A DNA stretch of 64,000 nt from Eopsaltria australis (Eukaryota > Chordata > Aves > Passeriformes > Petroicidae): the NCBI GenBank assembly GCA_034509425.1, contig JAVTVJ010000017.1, forward strand, positions 62,001-126,000, in the 5' to 3' direction. Below, one piece after another: positions 53,781 through 64,000 of the stretch; position 1 is the stretch's first letter, and each line of letters starts with the position of its first letter. The position numbers were made by a program, and so were the translations under genes. The notes under the pieces are model-generated. The model saw only the letters and a list, made by a program, of their open reading frames with translations. It ran no database searches and was not told where the DNA came from.

Positions 53781-53786
53781 GTAAGT
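53781..53786 (+). promoter_or_regulatory. P4 candidate major splice donor
   Basis: GTATGTAAGTCC in the leader, at the same relative place as the P5 site; likely donor for spliced env and accessory transcripts. Confidence 0.45.
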
Positions 53787-54429
53787 CCTGCGGGTTGAAT
53801 GAGGGTGGCTGAGCGTGTGTATGAGACGTGACAATATCACGAAGCGAGAGTGGACCCCAAAAACCTCAGTTCCGGTGTCCCGCGAGGGTCCCGGTCAGTC
53901 ACGCGGGAAGCGAATCTGATGGGAAACTCGTTACACACGTCAAATCCGAAACCTGGGAAAAGTTCGGACTTGAGCCACAGGAAGGCTAGAGGGAAAGGGA
54001 CGTTCTCAGGAACTTGAGAAACTGGTAAGCCCTCTGTGCCTAGGACCGGGAAGGTCCAGGGGAGAGAATAGTAAAGGGAAATAGAAAGGGAGCTTTTACC
54101 AGATAAGAACCACGTGGACGGACCTCCGCTGGTGACTGGAACAGTAATCCAGAAAAATTAATGGAACACGGTGTGAAAAAGCACCATTGAGAGTGGGTTT
54201 GTAAAGGTGTAACTGAGCGAAACGCGGCACAAACCCGGAAAGGAAAGGGAGTCTTGGATAGGCGCATTTCCGGTCTCCCGCGAGGTATCATAGTCCCCGA
54301 AGGAAAACACAATTAAAGGGTCAGGGCGTAACACCTTGAAAAATGGGACAAAGGAAAAGCAAAACCCAGGGGGGGACCCAGGAAAAAACCTTAGGAGAAA
54401 AGGAGAGTAATCTACCAGAAATTCCCTGG

Positions 54430-55102
54430 TGTTATAAATGCATATTATAGTGTTGGCTTTTCGCAAATAATGAATGCTATGTGTATGATGTTGGTCATTG
54501 TAGAAGTTGCTTTTGTTATAGAAATATAATCATTTTTAATGCTTTAATGCCTTTTTGTTTTAGCTTAAATGTAGTGGCTAAATGTGTTAAAATGTACCTA
54601 GCTTAAAATAACTAAACCGCAAACTTCATTGGATAAGCATGGGTGTAACAGGCTCCTGTCCCAGGATATCTCTATCGACAGGGAACCATCTGACAAGATA
54701 TCCCTATTGACAAATAACCGTCTGACTAGACATCCCTATCGACAATAACCATCTGCTGGACACCAACAGACAAAGGAAGAATTGGGAAACTCCAAAGAAA
54801 CTGTGCATGCTCTAAAAAGGCGGACCCAAGGAGGAGCCATGCTAACAAGTACCTGGAAAATGTAAAATAGTTCGGAGAAAAGTTTGAATATGTATACTTG
54901 TCTATGAATATGTAACAGGCTGATGCAATAAGAAATGTATATAAACAGAATATTTTCACCATGTCAGAGGTGCTCTTGGCTCCATGCCAAGAGTTCCCAA
55001 CGTCACCTGGACGTTGTAACCTTTTGCCCTATACCTTGTCCCTTTATTGTCCTTTTATTAAACCTTTAAATTTTAACAGGAGACTGGACCTCGTTTTTAA
55101 CA
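54430..55102 (+). mobile_element. Solo LTR (673 bp) nested in P4 gag
   Basis: TGTTATAAATGC...TTTTTAACA with flanks CCCTGG (54424-54429) and CCCGGG (55103-55108), a 6-bp duplication with one mismatch. TATATAAAC lies near 54938 and ATTAAA near 55057. U3 contains three copies of a ~32-bp repeat. Gag sequence resumes on the right side. Confidence 0.88.
54662..54757 (+). repeat. Three ~32-bp direct repeats in the U3 of the solo LTR
   Basis: Units contain GATATC(T/C)CTAT(C/T)GACA followed by AACC(A/G)TCTG; the third has GACATCC. Lengths vary by one or two bases. Likely enhancer repeats of this LTR. Confidence 0.8.
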
Positions 55103-56607
55103 CCCGGGATAGTCCGCTGGGAATAATGCTGGAATACTGGGAAGGATGTCCGTCAACAGAAGGAAAATCTAAAGAAAAAATGATTCATTATTGCATGGAA
55201 GTTTGGGGGAAGAGAGAAGGAGCCACTTAATTTGGCCCATGTTTGGAACATATGAGCAGTGGACCTGTCGAGCCCTAAATATTTATGTAAATAAAAAAGA
55301 ACAGCGGGACCAAGAGGAGAAGGATTATGCAAAGATGGGGGGGGGAATCGGCAGCTGGGTTATTTACGGTAAAAACCAGGAAAGTAACCAGATCAAAAGG
55401 CGAGGCCTGGGATCCGCTAGACAATCTCCCCCCTCCGTATCTAATGCCTCTGCCTGAGCCCCAGCTGGCACAGGCACTCCCACACGCACTCCCAGTGCTC
55501 CCACCGCCGCTTGAACAAGCACGGATGACCCAGGCCCCGCCCCCGACTGCAGAAGCCGTGGGCTCGGCTGCTCCTGTCGCGGGTGAATATTCCCCCGCCC
55601 CCCCCCCAAGGAGAATGCGAAGTAAAATAAAGGAAAAGATTTGTAATGAAGATAGTGAAAGTGAAGAGGAAAGGAAAAAGGGGCACAACCTTCTCCCGTT
55701 AAGGGAAATACCCACTGCTCCGGGGATTATAGGATATGTAAATGTGCCCATTAATACAGGAGATGTCAGAGCCTTTAAAAAGGAGATGGGAAAATTAATG
55801 GATGATCCCCTGGGGGTATCAGACCGGTTAGACCAATTTCTGGGACCTGGTATATATACCTGGGAAGACATGCATGCAATACTGAGGATCCTATTTAATA
55901 CCGAAGAGAGAGAGATGATCAGACAGGCTGGGATGCATGAGTGGGAATGCAGAAACCCACAAGGTTTGCCCAGAGATCAGAAATGGCCAAACCAAACACC
56001 CGGGTGGAGTGCTCAAACAGAAGAGGGCAGACGAAATATGATAGACTTAAGGAATATTATTATACAAGGGATCTGGGAGGCAGCCCCCAGAGGGCAAAAC
56101 ATTAACAAAGTATTCGGAGAATACTAGGGGAAGGACCAAACCCCCACAGAATGGTTAGAAAGGTTACAAAAAAGCCTGCAGGTTTATTCAGGAATAGACC
56201 CAAATTCTCAAATAGGAGAGGTATTATTAAAAACTCAATTTGTAGCAAAATCATGGGAAGATATACGGAAAAAGCTAGAAAAATTAGAAAATTGGCAAGA
56301 AAGGGGGTTACAAGAATTATTGAAAGAGGCTCAAAAACTGTATGTGAGGAGAGATGAAGAGAAGCAGAGGACTAAAGCGAAAGTTTTGGTTGCAGCCGTT
56401 AGGGAAGTTCAAAAACTGGAATGTCCCCAAAGCCTTGTGGAGTCAGCATATACCCATGGAAACCAAAAAAGGCAACCGGTCCCACAAAGAAAGATAACTG
56501 AGGATAAAAGGGAATCCCCTGAATGCTATTATTGCAAGAAGAAGGGGCATTTGAAAAGTGAGTGCAGAAAAAGAATAAAGGATGAGAAGATTTTTCAAGA
56601 AGACTAG

Positions 56608-59600
56608 GGATGTCAGGGGCTTTTTATTTTAGGGTCCAGGACATCTAAAGAGCCCTTGATAAAATTAAAAATAGGACCCCAAAAGGAGGAAATATCCTTT
56701 CTAGTTGACTCAGGGGCTGAACGTTCCACAGTCCAGAAACTACCAAGAGGGTGCAAACAAAGCAAAGACACAATGATGGTAATAGGGGCTAAAGGGGAAC
56801 CCTTCAAAGTCCCAGTTATCAAAGATGTAGAAATAGAGTCAGAAACAAAAATTTGTTTAGGGAACATGTTGTTAGTTGAAGAAGCAGATTATAATGTTAG
56901 GAAGAGATTTAGTTGTAGCTTTAGGAATAAATCTGGTAGTACAAGGACCAGATTTAGTAGTAAGTATGTATGTATTAACTGAAGAAGATGAGAAGAAGAT
57001 TGATCCCAAAGTCTGGTATACCCAGGAAGAAGCTGGAAGGTTGGAGATGGAACCTATTTCCATTGAAATAGAGAGGCTGGAGGATCCAATTAGAATTAAA
57101 CAGTATCCCATTTCCATGGAAGGAAGGAGGGGATTAAAACCTGTGATAGACAGATTAGTGGAGAGAGGAACTTTGGAACCATGCATGTCAAGGCATAACA
57201 GGCCTATCTTAGCTGTACGGAAAACTGATGGAAGCTTTAGGCTAGTGCAAGACTTAAGAGCTATAAATGAGAGAACAAGAACACGTTTCCCTGTAGTAGC
57301 AAATCCATATACCCTTTTAAACCGAATTTCTCCTAAAGACACCTGGTATAGCGTAATTGACTTGAAAGATGCCTTTTGGACCTGTCCATTGGCTGAAGAG
57401 AGCCGAGATTATTTTGCCTTTCAGTGGGAGGACCCTGAAACGAATAGGAAGCAACAATTTAGGTGGACATCTTTACCACAGGGGTTTGTAGAGGCTCCCC
57501 ATCTGTTTGGGCAAGCACTCGAACAGTTATTAAGTCAGTTTGTGCCAGTAGAAGGCACCAAACTCTTGCAGTATGTTGATGACCTATTAATAGCTGGTCC
57601 AAAGGAAGAAGACGTAAGGGCAAGCACCATAGCATTATTAAATTTCCTAGGGAAAAAGGATTAAAGGTATCAAGATCAAAGTTACAGTTTACGGAGCCAG
57701 AGGTCAAGTATCTAGGACACTGGATCACGAAAGGAAGAAAGAAATTAGACCCCAAAAGAGTAGCTGGAGTGATTGCATTACCCCCTCCGCAGACAAAAAA
57801 GGAAGTTAGGCAGCTATTGGGACTTTTAGGGTATTGTAGACAGTGGATTGAAGGGTATAGTGGGAAGGTGAAGTTCTTATATGAGAAACTAACTACCGAG
57901 AAAATAAAATGGACAGAATAAGACGAAGAAAGATTTAGAGAATTAAAGGAGATGCTTATAGCTGCTCCAGTGTTGAGCCTTCCTGATGTGAAGAGACAGT
58001 TCCAGTTGTTTGTAGATGTTAGTAATCATACTGCCCATGGAGTATTAACACAGGATTGGGCCGGAGCCAAAAAGCCTGTGGGGTATGTGTCAAAACTGTT
58101 AGATCCCGTGAGCCGAGGCTGGCCCACCTGCCTACAAGCAATAGTGGCAGTGGCATTACTAGTAGAAGAAGCTAAGAAGGTCACCTTCAGAGCACCACTG
58201 GTGGTATATACCCCCCATAATGTAAGGAGCATCTTACAACAGAAAGCAGACAAATGGCTCACAGATGCTAGACTCTTGAAGTATGAGGCCATATTGATTC
58301 ATTCTCCTGATTTAGAGTTGCGGACAACTACTGCTCAAAATCCAGCACAATTCCTGTTTGGTGAGGCCCTAGAAGAATATAATCATAACTGTGTAGAGGT
58401 AGTGGAATTGCAGACAAAGATAAGACAGGACTTAGAAGAAGAAGAATTAGAGGATGGGGGAAAATGGTTTGTGGATGGATCAGCTAGGGTTATAGAAGGG
58501 AAAAGAAAATCAGGGTATGCGATAGTAGATGGGAAGTCAGGAAAAGTAGTAGAATCAGGACCCCTAAGTGCTAGTTAGTCACCACAAGCCTGTCAATTAT
58601 ATGCAGTTTTACAAGCACTTAAAAAGCTAAAAGGAAAGAAAGGGACAATTTTTACTGACTCCAAATATGCTTTTGGAATAGTCCACACCTTTGGGAAAAT
58701 TTGGGAAGAAAGAGGTTTAATAAGTACTTGTGGACGAGGGCTAGTTCATGAAGAATTAATAAAACAAATCCTAGAGGCCATTAGAGGACCAGAAGCAATT
58801 TCAGTAGTCCATGTTAAAGGACACCAGGTAGGGATGCAATTCCGAACTCGTGGAAATAATTTAGCCGATATGGAAGCTAAGAAAGCAGCATTATTAGTGA
58901 TAAATATTCCAGAAGTCAGAGGGAATAAGACCCAAGAATACCCCTCACGTCCTTCCTCAAAGGAAATTGAGGGATATAAAAAAATAGGAGGAAAATGGGA
59001 AGAAGGTAAATGGAAATTACCTGACGGAAGAGAATTATTATCCGGAGAGTATACAAGGAAAATTTTAAAGAGGCTTCATCAACAGACCCATTGGGGAGCA
59101 CAGGCACTTGCAGAGCAGTTTTTGAAATTTTTTGGGTGCTAGGGAATTTATGAGTTAGCTAAACAAGAGGTACAAGAGTGCATGATATGTCAAAAAATAA
59201 ACAGAACCAAGTTACGACAAACCCTACTAGGAGGTCGTCCCTTAGCATATCGCCCATTTGAAAGAGTTCAAATAGATTTTACGGAACTACCTAAAGTAGG
59301 AAGGTATAAATACCTGTTAGTAATGGTAGATCAACTAACACATTGGGTAGAAGCCTTTCCTAGTACCAGGGCTACAGCCCAGACAGTGTCAAAGATATTG
59401 TTGGAAGAAATTATACCTCAATACGGTATAATAGACTATATAGATTCAGATCAAGGGACACATTTTATGTCAAAGGTTATTAAGCAATTAGCAGATGCTT
59501 TAGGAATCTGCTGGGAATATCATACCCCGTGGCACCCGCAGAGTTCAGGGCGAGTAGAAAGAATGAACCAAACATTAAAAGCCCAATTGTCAAAATTGAT

Positions 59601-60099
59601 GTTAGAAACTAAAATGTCATGGGTTAAGTGCCTTCCTTTAGCCCTGCTAAACATAAGAACTATGCCCCACTCTGAAAGTGGCCTATCACCCTTTGAAATG
59701 CTTCATGGGATGCCATATGAGCATGGGATGCCAGTGGGACACCCAAAGCTGGATGACAGTCAAGTTCAACCCTATTTGATAACTATAAATAGGAACCTAC
59801 AAGAATTAAGGAAGAAGAGACTAATAATGCAAAGCACCCCTTTGGGGTTCGCCATACATTAGATACAACCAGGAGATAAAGTGTTAATTAAAACCTGGAA
59901 AGAAATCTCACTCACGCCTCACTGGGAAGGTCCTTTCCTTGTGCTTCTAACCACAGACACAGCAATACGAACGGCTGAAAAAGGCTGGACGCACGCTTCC
60001 CGAGTTAAGAAGATTGAACATCAGGAGGAATCACCTGAATGGAAAGTAATTTCCCCTCCAGGAAGTTTGAAGATAAAACTGCACCGACATGCTAAATGA
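56608..60099 (+). pseudogene. P4 protease-RT-RNase H-integrase (pol), nearly full length
   Basis: Joined in frame to gag across TAG (56605-56607). Protease active site FLVDSGAERS (Asp at 56707). A frameshift near 56900 leads to RT with catalytic YVDD (57572-57583); a second near 57660 returns to the first frame. RNase H: FVDGSA, FTDSKYAFG, HVKGHQ. Integrase: HHCC domain (HQQTHWG ... CMIC), then DDE residues (QIDFTEL, SDQGTHF, SSGRVERMN). In-frame stops at 57919, 58576, 59140 and 59860. It ends at TGA 60097-60099, overlapping the next gene by ATGA. Confidence 0.92.
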
Positions 60100-60323
60100 C
60101 TGAAGGAAATAAGATAAGTTGTTCGGTACCAGGATGCGAGTGTTATCCATTTGTTCATTTTAAGTGTAATTATTGTCAAGAAATTTGGGTTACACATTGT
60201 AAGAGGGGATATAAACCAAAAGAACTTTGTACAAGGTGCTTGGAGGAGGAATATGCCTTAACCTCCCATACCTTAGTAGTTGCTACTAACACAGGCATAT
60301 TAGAATTAGACTCTCCAAAGTAG
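60096..60323 (+). CDS. P4 accessory gene between pol and env: Cys8 protein, 75 codons to first stop
   Basis: ATG overlaps the pol stop (ATGA, 60096-60099) and an in-frame TAA lies immediately upstream. The N-terminal 50 residues hold eight Cys with spacing C-x4-C-x-C-x7-C-x2-C-x7-C-x9-C-x2-C and a YPFV segment after the third Cys; the diverged P5 copy has exactly this pattern. Two CxxC pairs suggest a zinc-binding fold. No signal peptide or membrane segment, so probably nuclear or cytosolic. I know no named retroviral protein with this pattern; a regulatory or host-antagonist role is speculation. Confidence 0.7.
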   Translation: MTEGNKISCSVPGCECYPFVHFKCNYCQEIWVTHCKRGYKPKELCTRCLEEEYALTSHTLVVATNTGILELDSPK

Positions 60324-60647
60324 TATCACTTGTTCAAAAAGGGGGTGAGGGGTAAATTATATTCAAAGGCACAGGCCCTAGCAATCGAGTGCCGACGGAC
60401 AAACAAGGTACCCTGTAGTGCCGGTGCAGTCAAACTATCAAGGTGGGACATCTTTAAAAGGAGGTATGTGGCTCGTTCCCATTAGGGGTGCCCTGAAGAA
60501 TACTCCTGCTGCCAAGAAGATGGACTCCCTTGCCACGGGTGGCAACCCCGTGGGCGTAGGCAGAGGCAGAGGAGTACGCCTGTGGGGAATCCTGATGGTC
60601 CTGAGTCTAATAATGGACAAGACGGCCAGTCTGCTCCCTGAAAATCA
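60324..60647 (+). pseudogene. Downstream, same-frame extension of the P4 Cys8 gene
   Basis: After the TAG at 60321 the frame stays open for about 50 codons, meets a second TAG (about 60480), then continues with CC-x2-DG-x-P and an Arg-rich stretch (RGRRQRQRS) to TGA near 60645. P5 has the same CC-x2-DG-x-P motif in the matching frame. So the ancestral protein was probably about 180 residues with a basic C-terminus, overlapping the env signal region in a different frame. Confidence 0.5.
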
Positions 60648-62805
60648 TCTCAGTATTGGGAAGCAGAGCCCAGCCCAAAAATATGAACAGTACTTTGAGA
60701 CCACCCTAACAGAACAGGTGGCTATAGAGACCATGGCATACCAGACCCACTATGACTGCAAAAGTGGCAATGAGATAGGAAGCTGCATACATAATGGCAC
60801 TCAATACAAAACGTGTCAATCAGATGGGAAAATAATCTGCTATGACCCAAAAGCGATTCCTAAGGATGGGAGGTTAAGAACGCAGTCCATAAAAAAGCAT
60901 AAAAAAGTAGTAACTCATGGGTTATACAAACGAGCGGTTAAGCCTGTGATACCCACCTGTTACAAATGTTACCATTCCGTATGGAACAGGAAGAAGATGG
61001 AATCAATATTTTGGGCACATTCCCAAGTCAGTACAATATGCTATGATCACAGCCAATTAAAAATGTGCACTGCGGGTGGGAAAATGTATTGAGTTGGAGA
61101 AAACACAAAATATAACCTACGATTTTCTACTGAGAAGGGCTTACATAGTAATTACCTTAATGATAATGATGAACGAATTTGCTTGGGATATGACAAAATT
61201 TTTTGTTTTGCAAGAGACGAGAAAGGGGTAAATCCAGAGACTAGGATGAAACAAATTGCTCAAGAATTAAAGGAAAAGGATTCAGAAGCAAAGAAGAGAA
61301 GAATAGAGCAAGAAAAATTGAAGACATTAAGTGAACAATATGATCAGTTAGAACAACAGTATAACAATTGGGGTTTACTCTCCTCAAATAAGAATCTTTT
61401 TGTAAACCCAATGGAAGAAATTGCCACAGAATTAGGATTATCCAATTGTTGGATCTGTGGAGGACTTAAATCAGCTGAAAAATGGCCATGGAAAGGTGAG
61501 AGTCTAGCTCCAGAACAACTTCTACAATGGAATCATACTCAAATTTCTAAAACATTAAAACGACCCGAGGGGTGGGTTTTAGATGATCGAATAATTGGAA
61601 CAGTCTGTATCAGCAGGGAAGGAAAAAGATACACTAAAGTAATGGGATATACTCCCTGTATGTCCACTCTAGCAGTGCACTCGAATAATAACTCAAAAGT
61701 TTGGCAACCAGAAAGCCCTGCCGGGTATTGGAGTCGAATCAGGGGAACAGACTGTGAATGGAATGACCAAACTGGGTTATGTTGGCACAGAAGCCCTGGA
61801 GCTAACCCTTACCAAACCTTAAAAGACTTAAAAGATTACTGGGAAAACCCAGAAGCTGTAAATGAACCATGGAAAGCACCTAATGGAATATATTGGATTT
61901 GCGGGGAGAAAGCTTTCAGTGAACTACCCTGCAGGTGGAGAGGATCCTGTACATTAGGCATAATTAGACCCTCCTTCTTTATGCTACCAAGGTCCGAGAG
62001 TAATCTACTAGGAGCACCCCTATATGAGACCCTAGACAGAGAAAAGAGAGAAATGAACCTAGATTTTCCAAAAGCAGGAGGGAATCAAGAATGGGGAGAA
62101 GATGAATGGCCAGCAGAAAGAATAATAGCATACTGTGGCCGAGCAACTTGGGCTCAAGATGGAAGCTGGGGATATAGGACCCCTATTTACCTACTAAATT
62201 GACTAATAAGACTCCAGGCTGTAGTAGAAGTCGTATCAAATCATACCTCTGATGCTCTCGAATTATTAGCAAAACAACATTCCCAAATGCGAGCATTCGT
62301 ATACCAGAACCGAATAGATTTGGACTACTTGTTAGCTGAAGAAGGTGGGGTCTGTGGGAAATTCAATGAATCTGAATGCTGTGTAGAGATAGATGACTAT
62401 GGGGAAACTATCAAAAATCTTGTGGCAAAAATCAGGAAAGTGGCACATGTGCCAGTTCAAAAATGGAATTCCATCCTCCAAGCCTCATGGTGGGACCAAT
62501 TGTTTGAGGGAAGAGCTTGGTGGAAAAAGGTGGGATTTTTCATATTATGTTCTGCGGCTGGATTACTGTTTTTACCTTGTCTAGTACCATGCTTCATCCG
62601 ACTCATCCATTCTGTTGTCCAAAGTATGCAAATACCAGCAATACCTATGGGCCCTGAATTAGCTATGGGAAAACTTGGCCAAGCACCCAAGGTATCTAAG
62701 ATAATGAGGTTAAGAAGAGAGGAAGGAAAAAGTAAAGCTAATGAAGCTTTGACTAGGTTTGAAGCCCACATAAACAGAGGAAAAAATAATCTATACAGCT
62801 CATGA
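60418..62805 (+). pseudogene. P4 env, one frame with two in-frame stops
   Basis: Envelope glycoprotein, readable in one frame throughout, with TGA at 61090 and 62200 as the only breaks seen. It begins near 60418 with a delayed hydrophobic leader (LWGILMVLSLIM); Met at 60520 is an alternative start. The surface part has many Cys and N-glycosylation sites and the CWIC motif (61447-61458). The TM part has an immunosuppressive-like segment and Cys arranged C-x7-CC (from 62353), one residue longer than the usual C-x6-CC, then an anchor ([21 protein letters not shown]). Confidence 0.88.
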
Positions 62806-63081
62806 AGAAATTATGAAACGTATGAAGAACAATCATGGGATGAGTACAAAAATGAATTTTAACAGACAGAGAATGTTTGAAGTTTCAATCAGTATCCTGT
62901 TCAATAAAACTATTGTAGAACTTTAGATAAGAAAGGTTATTCATTTACATAATAAAGTAGAAATGTAATTGCTAATGTCTTATAAATGTAGAAAGATGAA
63001 ATTAAGATTGTGTAATAAGCAAACCTAATCAAACTTACCATAAAAGCACGAATTAATATTTTAATATAAAAGGAGAGGGAT
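62806..63081 (+). other. P4 3' untranslated region with polypurine tract
   Basis: AT-rich non-coding sequence ending in AAAAGGAGAGGGAT just before the 3' LTR, the primer for plus-strand DNA synthesis. Confidence 0.7.
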
Positions 63082-63739
63082 TGTGGTATATGTTACAAAA
63101 TAATTCGTGCTAAAATTAAGATTGCAGCATTTTACTGAAGTTGAGAGAAAGCACAAATGCCGGAAATAGGTGGTCGCCAAAAATTGTACATTTCATGGGA
63201 CTTCCTCATCTGGCATAGCTCCAGGATATGTTCACAGATATACATTTCATGGGATTTCCTCCTCTGGCAGAGCTCCAGGATATGTCCACAGATAAGCATT
63301 TCGTGGGATTTCCTCATCTGGCAGAGCTCCAGGATGTGTGTTCTACATGTGTATAAACAAGAATATGGATCCAGGATATAGATTCCATGTGTGCATATAC
63401 AATAAATAACTTACATTGCCAGGAAGTCATTCCCTCAGCAAAATCGACTACTGATTTCAGGAACTGTCGTCAGACAGGGTGGAAAGACAGGAAAAAACTA
63501 CATTGTTGTATTGAAAAGATAAAATTAACAAAGAAGAAAAAAGGTATAAAAAGAAACCTCATGGAAACCACAGCAGAGAACTAGTGAGGTTCGAACCAAC
63601 AGGGTTTCGGACTCAGTTCACCCCAACGCCGATCGCCTGGCTCAGCGTTGCTTTTTCTTCATGGCTCTTTTTCAAATTTTATACTTTGATTTTTAATAAA
63701 TTCTCTTTAATCATAAAATTGGCTGATTCATTTACAACA
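63082..63739 (+). mobile_element. P4 3' LTR
   Basis: TGTGGTATATG...ATTTACAACA, 658 bp. It carries three copies of the 54-bp U3 repeat against two in the 5' LTR (about 610 bp), plus scattered substitutions, so P4 is clearly older than P5. Contains GGTTCGAACC (63588-63597) upstream of the stem-loop. Confidence 0.93.
63189..63345 (+). repeat. P4 3' LTR: 54-bp U3 repeat, three copies
   Basis: Units at 63189-63242, 63243-63296 and 63297-63345 (last incomplete), each with CATTTC(A/G)TGGGA(C/T)TTCCTC. One unit more than in the 5' LTR. Confidence 0.92.
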
Positions 63740-63829
63740 TTTTGGGTTTTCCATTTTAGTCAACAGTGTTGCATGTATCTTGCAGCACAGCACAAATCCC
63801 AAAGGCTGCGCCAGTAATACTGCATGGTT
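63740..63829. other. Short flank of P4, unassigned
   Basis: Ninety bases between P4 and the next LTR with no recognised feature. Confidence 0.4.
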
Positions 63830-64000
63830 TTCATGGTTTAACCCCAGGAAGGAACTAAGCACCACACAGCTGATCATTCACTCCCCCAAAGCAGGATGGG
63901 AGAGAGAATCAGAAGAGCAAAAGTGAGAAAACTTGTGGGTTGAGATAAAAACAGCTAAGTAATTGAAATATAATGATAATATAATTGAAAATGTTATAAA
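63830..64000 (-). mobile_element. ERVL-type LTR, minus strand, truncated by the window end
   Basis: TTCATGGTTTAACCCCAGGAAGGAACTAAGCACCACACAG... is the reverse complement of the terminal part of the ERVL-type LTR at 28413-28545 (ACTTAGTTCC..., AACCCACAAG). It runs off the right edge. Confidence 0.8.

Larger units (their letters stand above)
54343..56607 (+). pseudogene. P4 gag, split by a solo LTR and frameshifted
   Basis: Starts ATG GGA CAA (Gly-2 myristoylation) at 54343 and is interrupted after 87 bases by the solo LTR 54430-55102. The block 55327-56127 carries the PPPY late domain (55429-55440), a Pro-rich p12-like region and capsid with an MHR-like segment (IIIQGIWEAAPRGQN). A stop at 56125-56127 and frame changes follow. 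The nucleocapsid frame (56320-56607) has one CCHC knuckle (CYYCKKKGHLKSEC) and ends in TAG. The layout is gammaretroviral. Confidence 0.9.
44734..63739 (+). mobile_element. P4: gammaretrovirus-like provirus with P5 inserted in its 5' LTR
   Basis: Outer provirus of about 10.8 kb without P5. Flanks TTTCG (44729-44733) and TTTTG (63740-63744) are a target duplication with one mismatch. Order: 5' LTR (split by P5), tRNA primer site, splice donor, gag with PPPY and CCHC, stop-codon readthrough to protease-pol, an accessory Cys8 gene, env with CWIC and C-x7-CC, polypurine tract, 3' LTR. Stops and two frameshifts inactivate pol; a solo LTR splits gag. Confidence 0.92.

Noticed and set aside
56608..62805. 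Idea that the TAG/TAA/TGA stops in P4 pol and env come from APOBEC-type hypermutation
   Set aside because: Without an intact reference the ancestral codons cannot be known, and several stops do not obviously derive from Trp codons.

Overview
The window is vertebrate, almost certainly avian and probably passerine. CR1 LINE pieces recur on both strands, several long terminal repeats (LTRs) are of the type I associate with songbird endogenous retroviruses (ERVs), and the only host coding sequence I recognise is the first coding exon of KCMF1 (minus strand, 41529-41544), inside a CpG island. KCMF1 is known to have a W-linked gametolog in birds. Most of the window is retroviral and heavily nested, which fits a W chromosome, but sequence alone does not exclude the Z copy or an autosome. 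No bacterial-style genes, tRNAs, rRNAs or CRISPR arrays are visible.

Layout. 1-5695: LTR fragments, a microsatellite, unassigned non-coding DNA, and two minus-strand solo LTRs. 5696-11244: a broken plus-strand CR1 (ORF1 esterase plus ORF2 endonuclease) split by a 1.36-kb solo LTR, then a minus-strand CR1 3' end and another LTR. 11245-17669: a minus-strand CR1 split by an ERVL-type provirus (P1, 11746-17092) that itself carries three solo LTRs. 17670-28545: an LTR split by a nearly complete gag-pol-env provirus (P2, 17715-27624) whose env is split by a solo LTR. 28709-32431: a short provirus (P3) with a tRNA-Trp primer site and almost no coding capacity. 32438-41100: CR1 pieces and AT-rich, mostly single-copy-looking DNA with a solo LTR and an ERVL pol scrap, probably KCMF1 intron 1. 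41130-42480: CpG island with KCMF1 exon 1. 42690-44365: two LTRs. 44734-63739: a gammaretrovirus-like provirus (P4) whose 5' LTR is interrupted by a second, younger gammaretrovirus-like provirus (P5, 45084-53237). 63830-64000: start of another LTR.

Most insertion boundaries were fixed by TG...CA ends plus target-site duplications (TSDs), so the nesting gives a relative timetable. All viral genes seen are broken by stops, frameshifts, deletions or later insertions, although some domains (P2 integrase, most of P4 pol and env) remain open over long stretches.

The most interesting signal is a small gene between pol and env in both P4 and P5. In each it encodes eight cysteines with exactly the same spacing (C-x4-C-x-C-x7-C-x2-C-x7-C-x9-C-x2-C). 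A later CC-x2-DG-x-P motif and a basic stretch lie in the same frame and overlap the start of env in P4. I do not recognise it as a named retroviral protein. P4 and P5 share this gene and a related gag-pro-pol but have different env types and different tRNA primer sites, which suggests recombination within one avian gammaretrovirus-like lineage.
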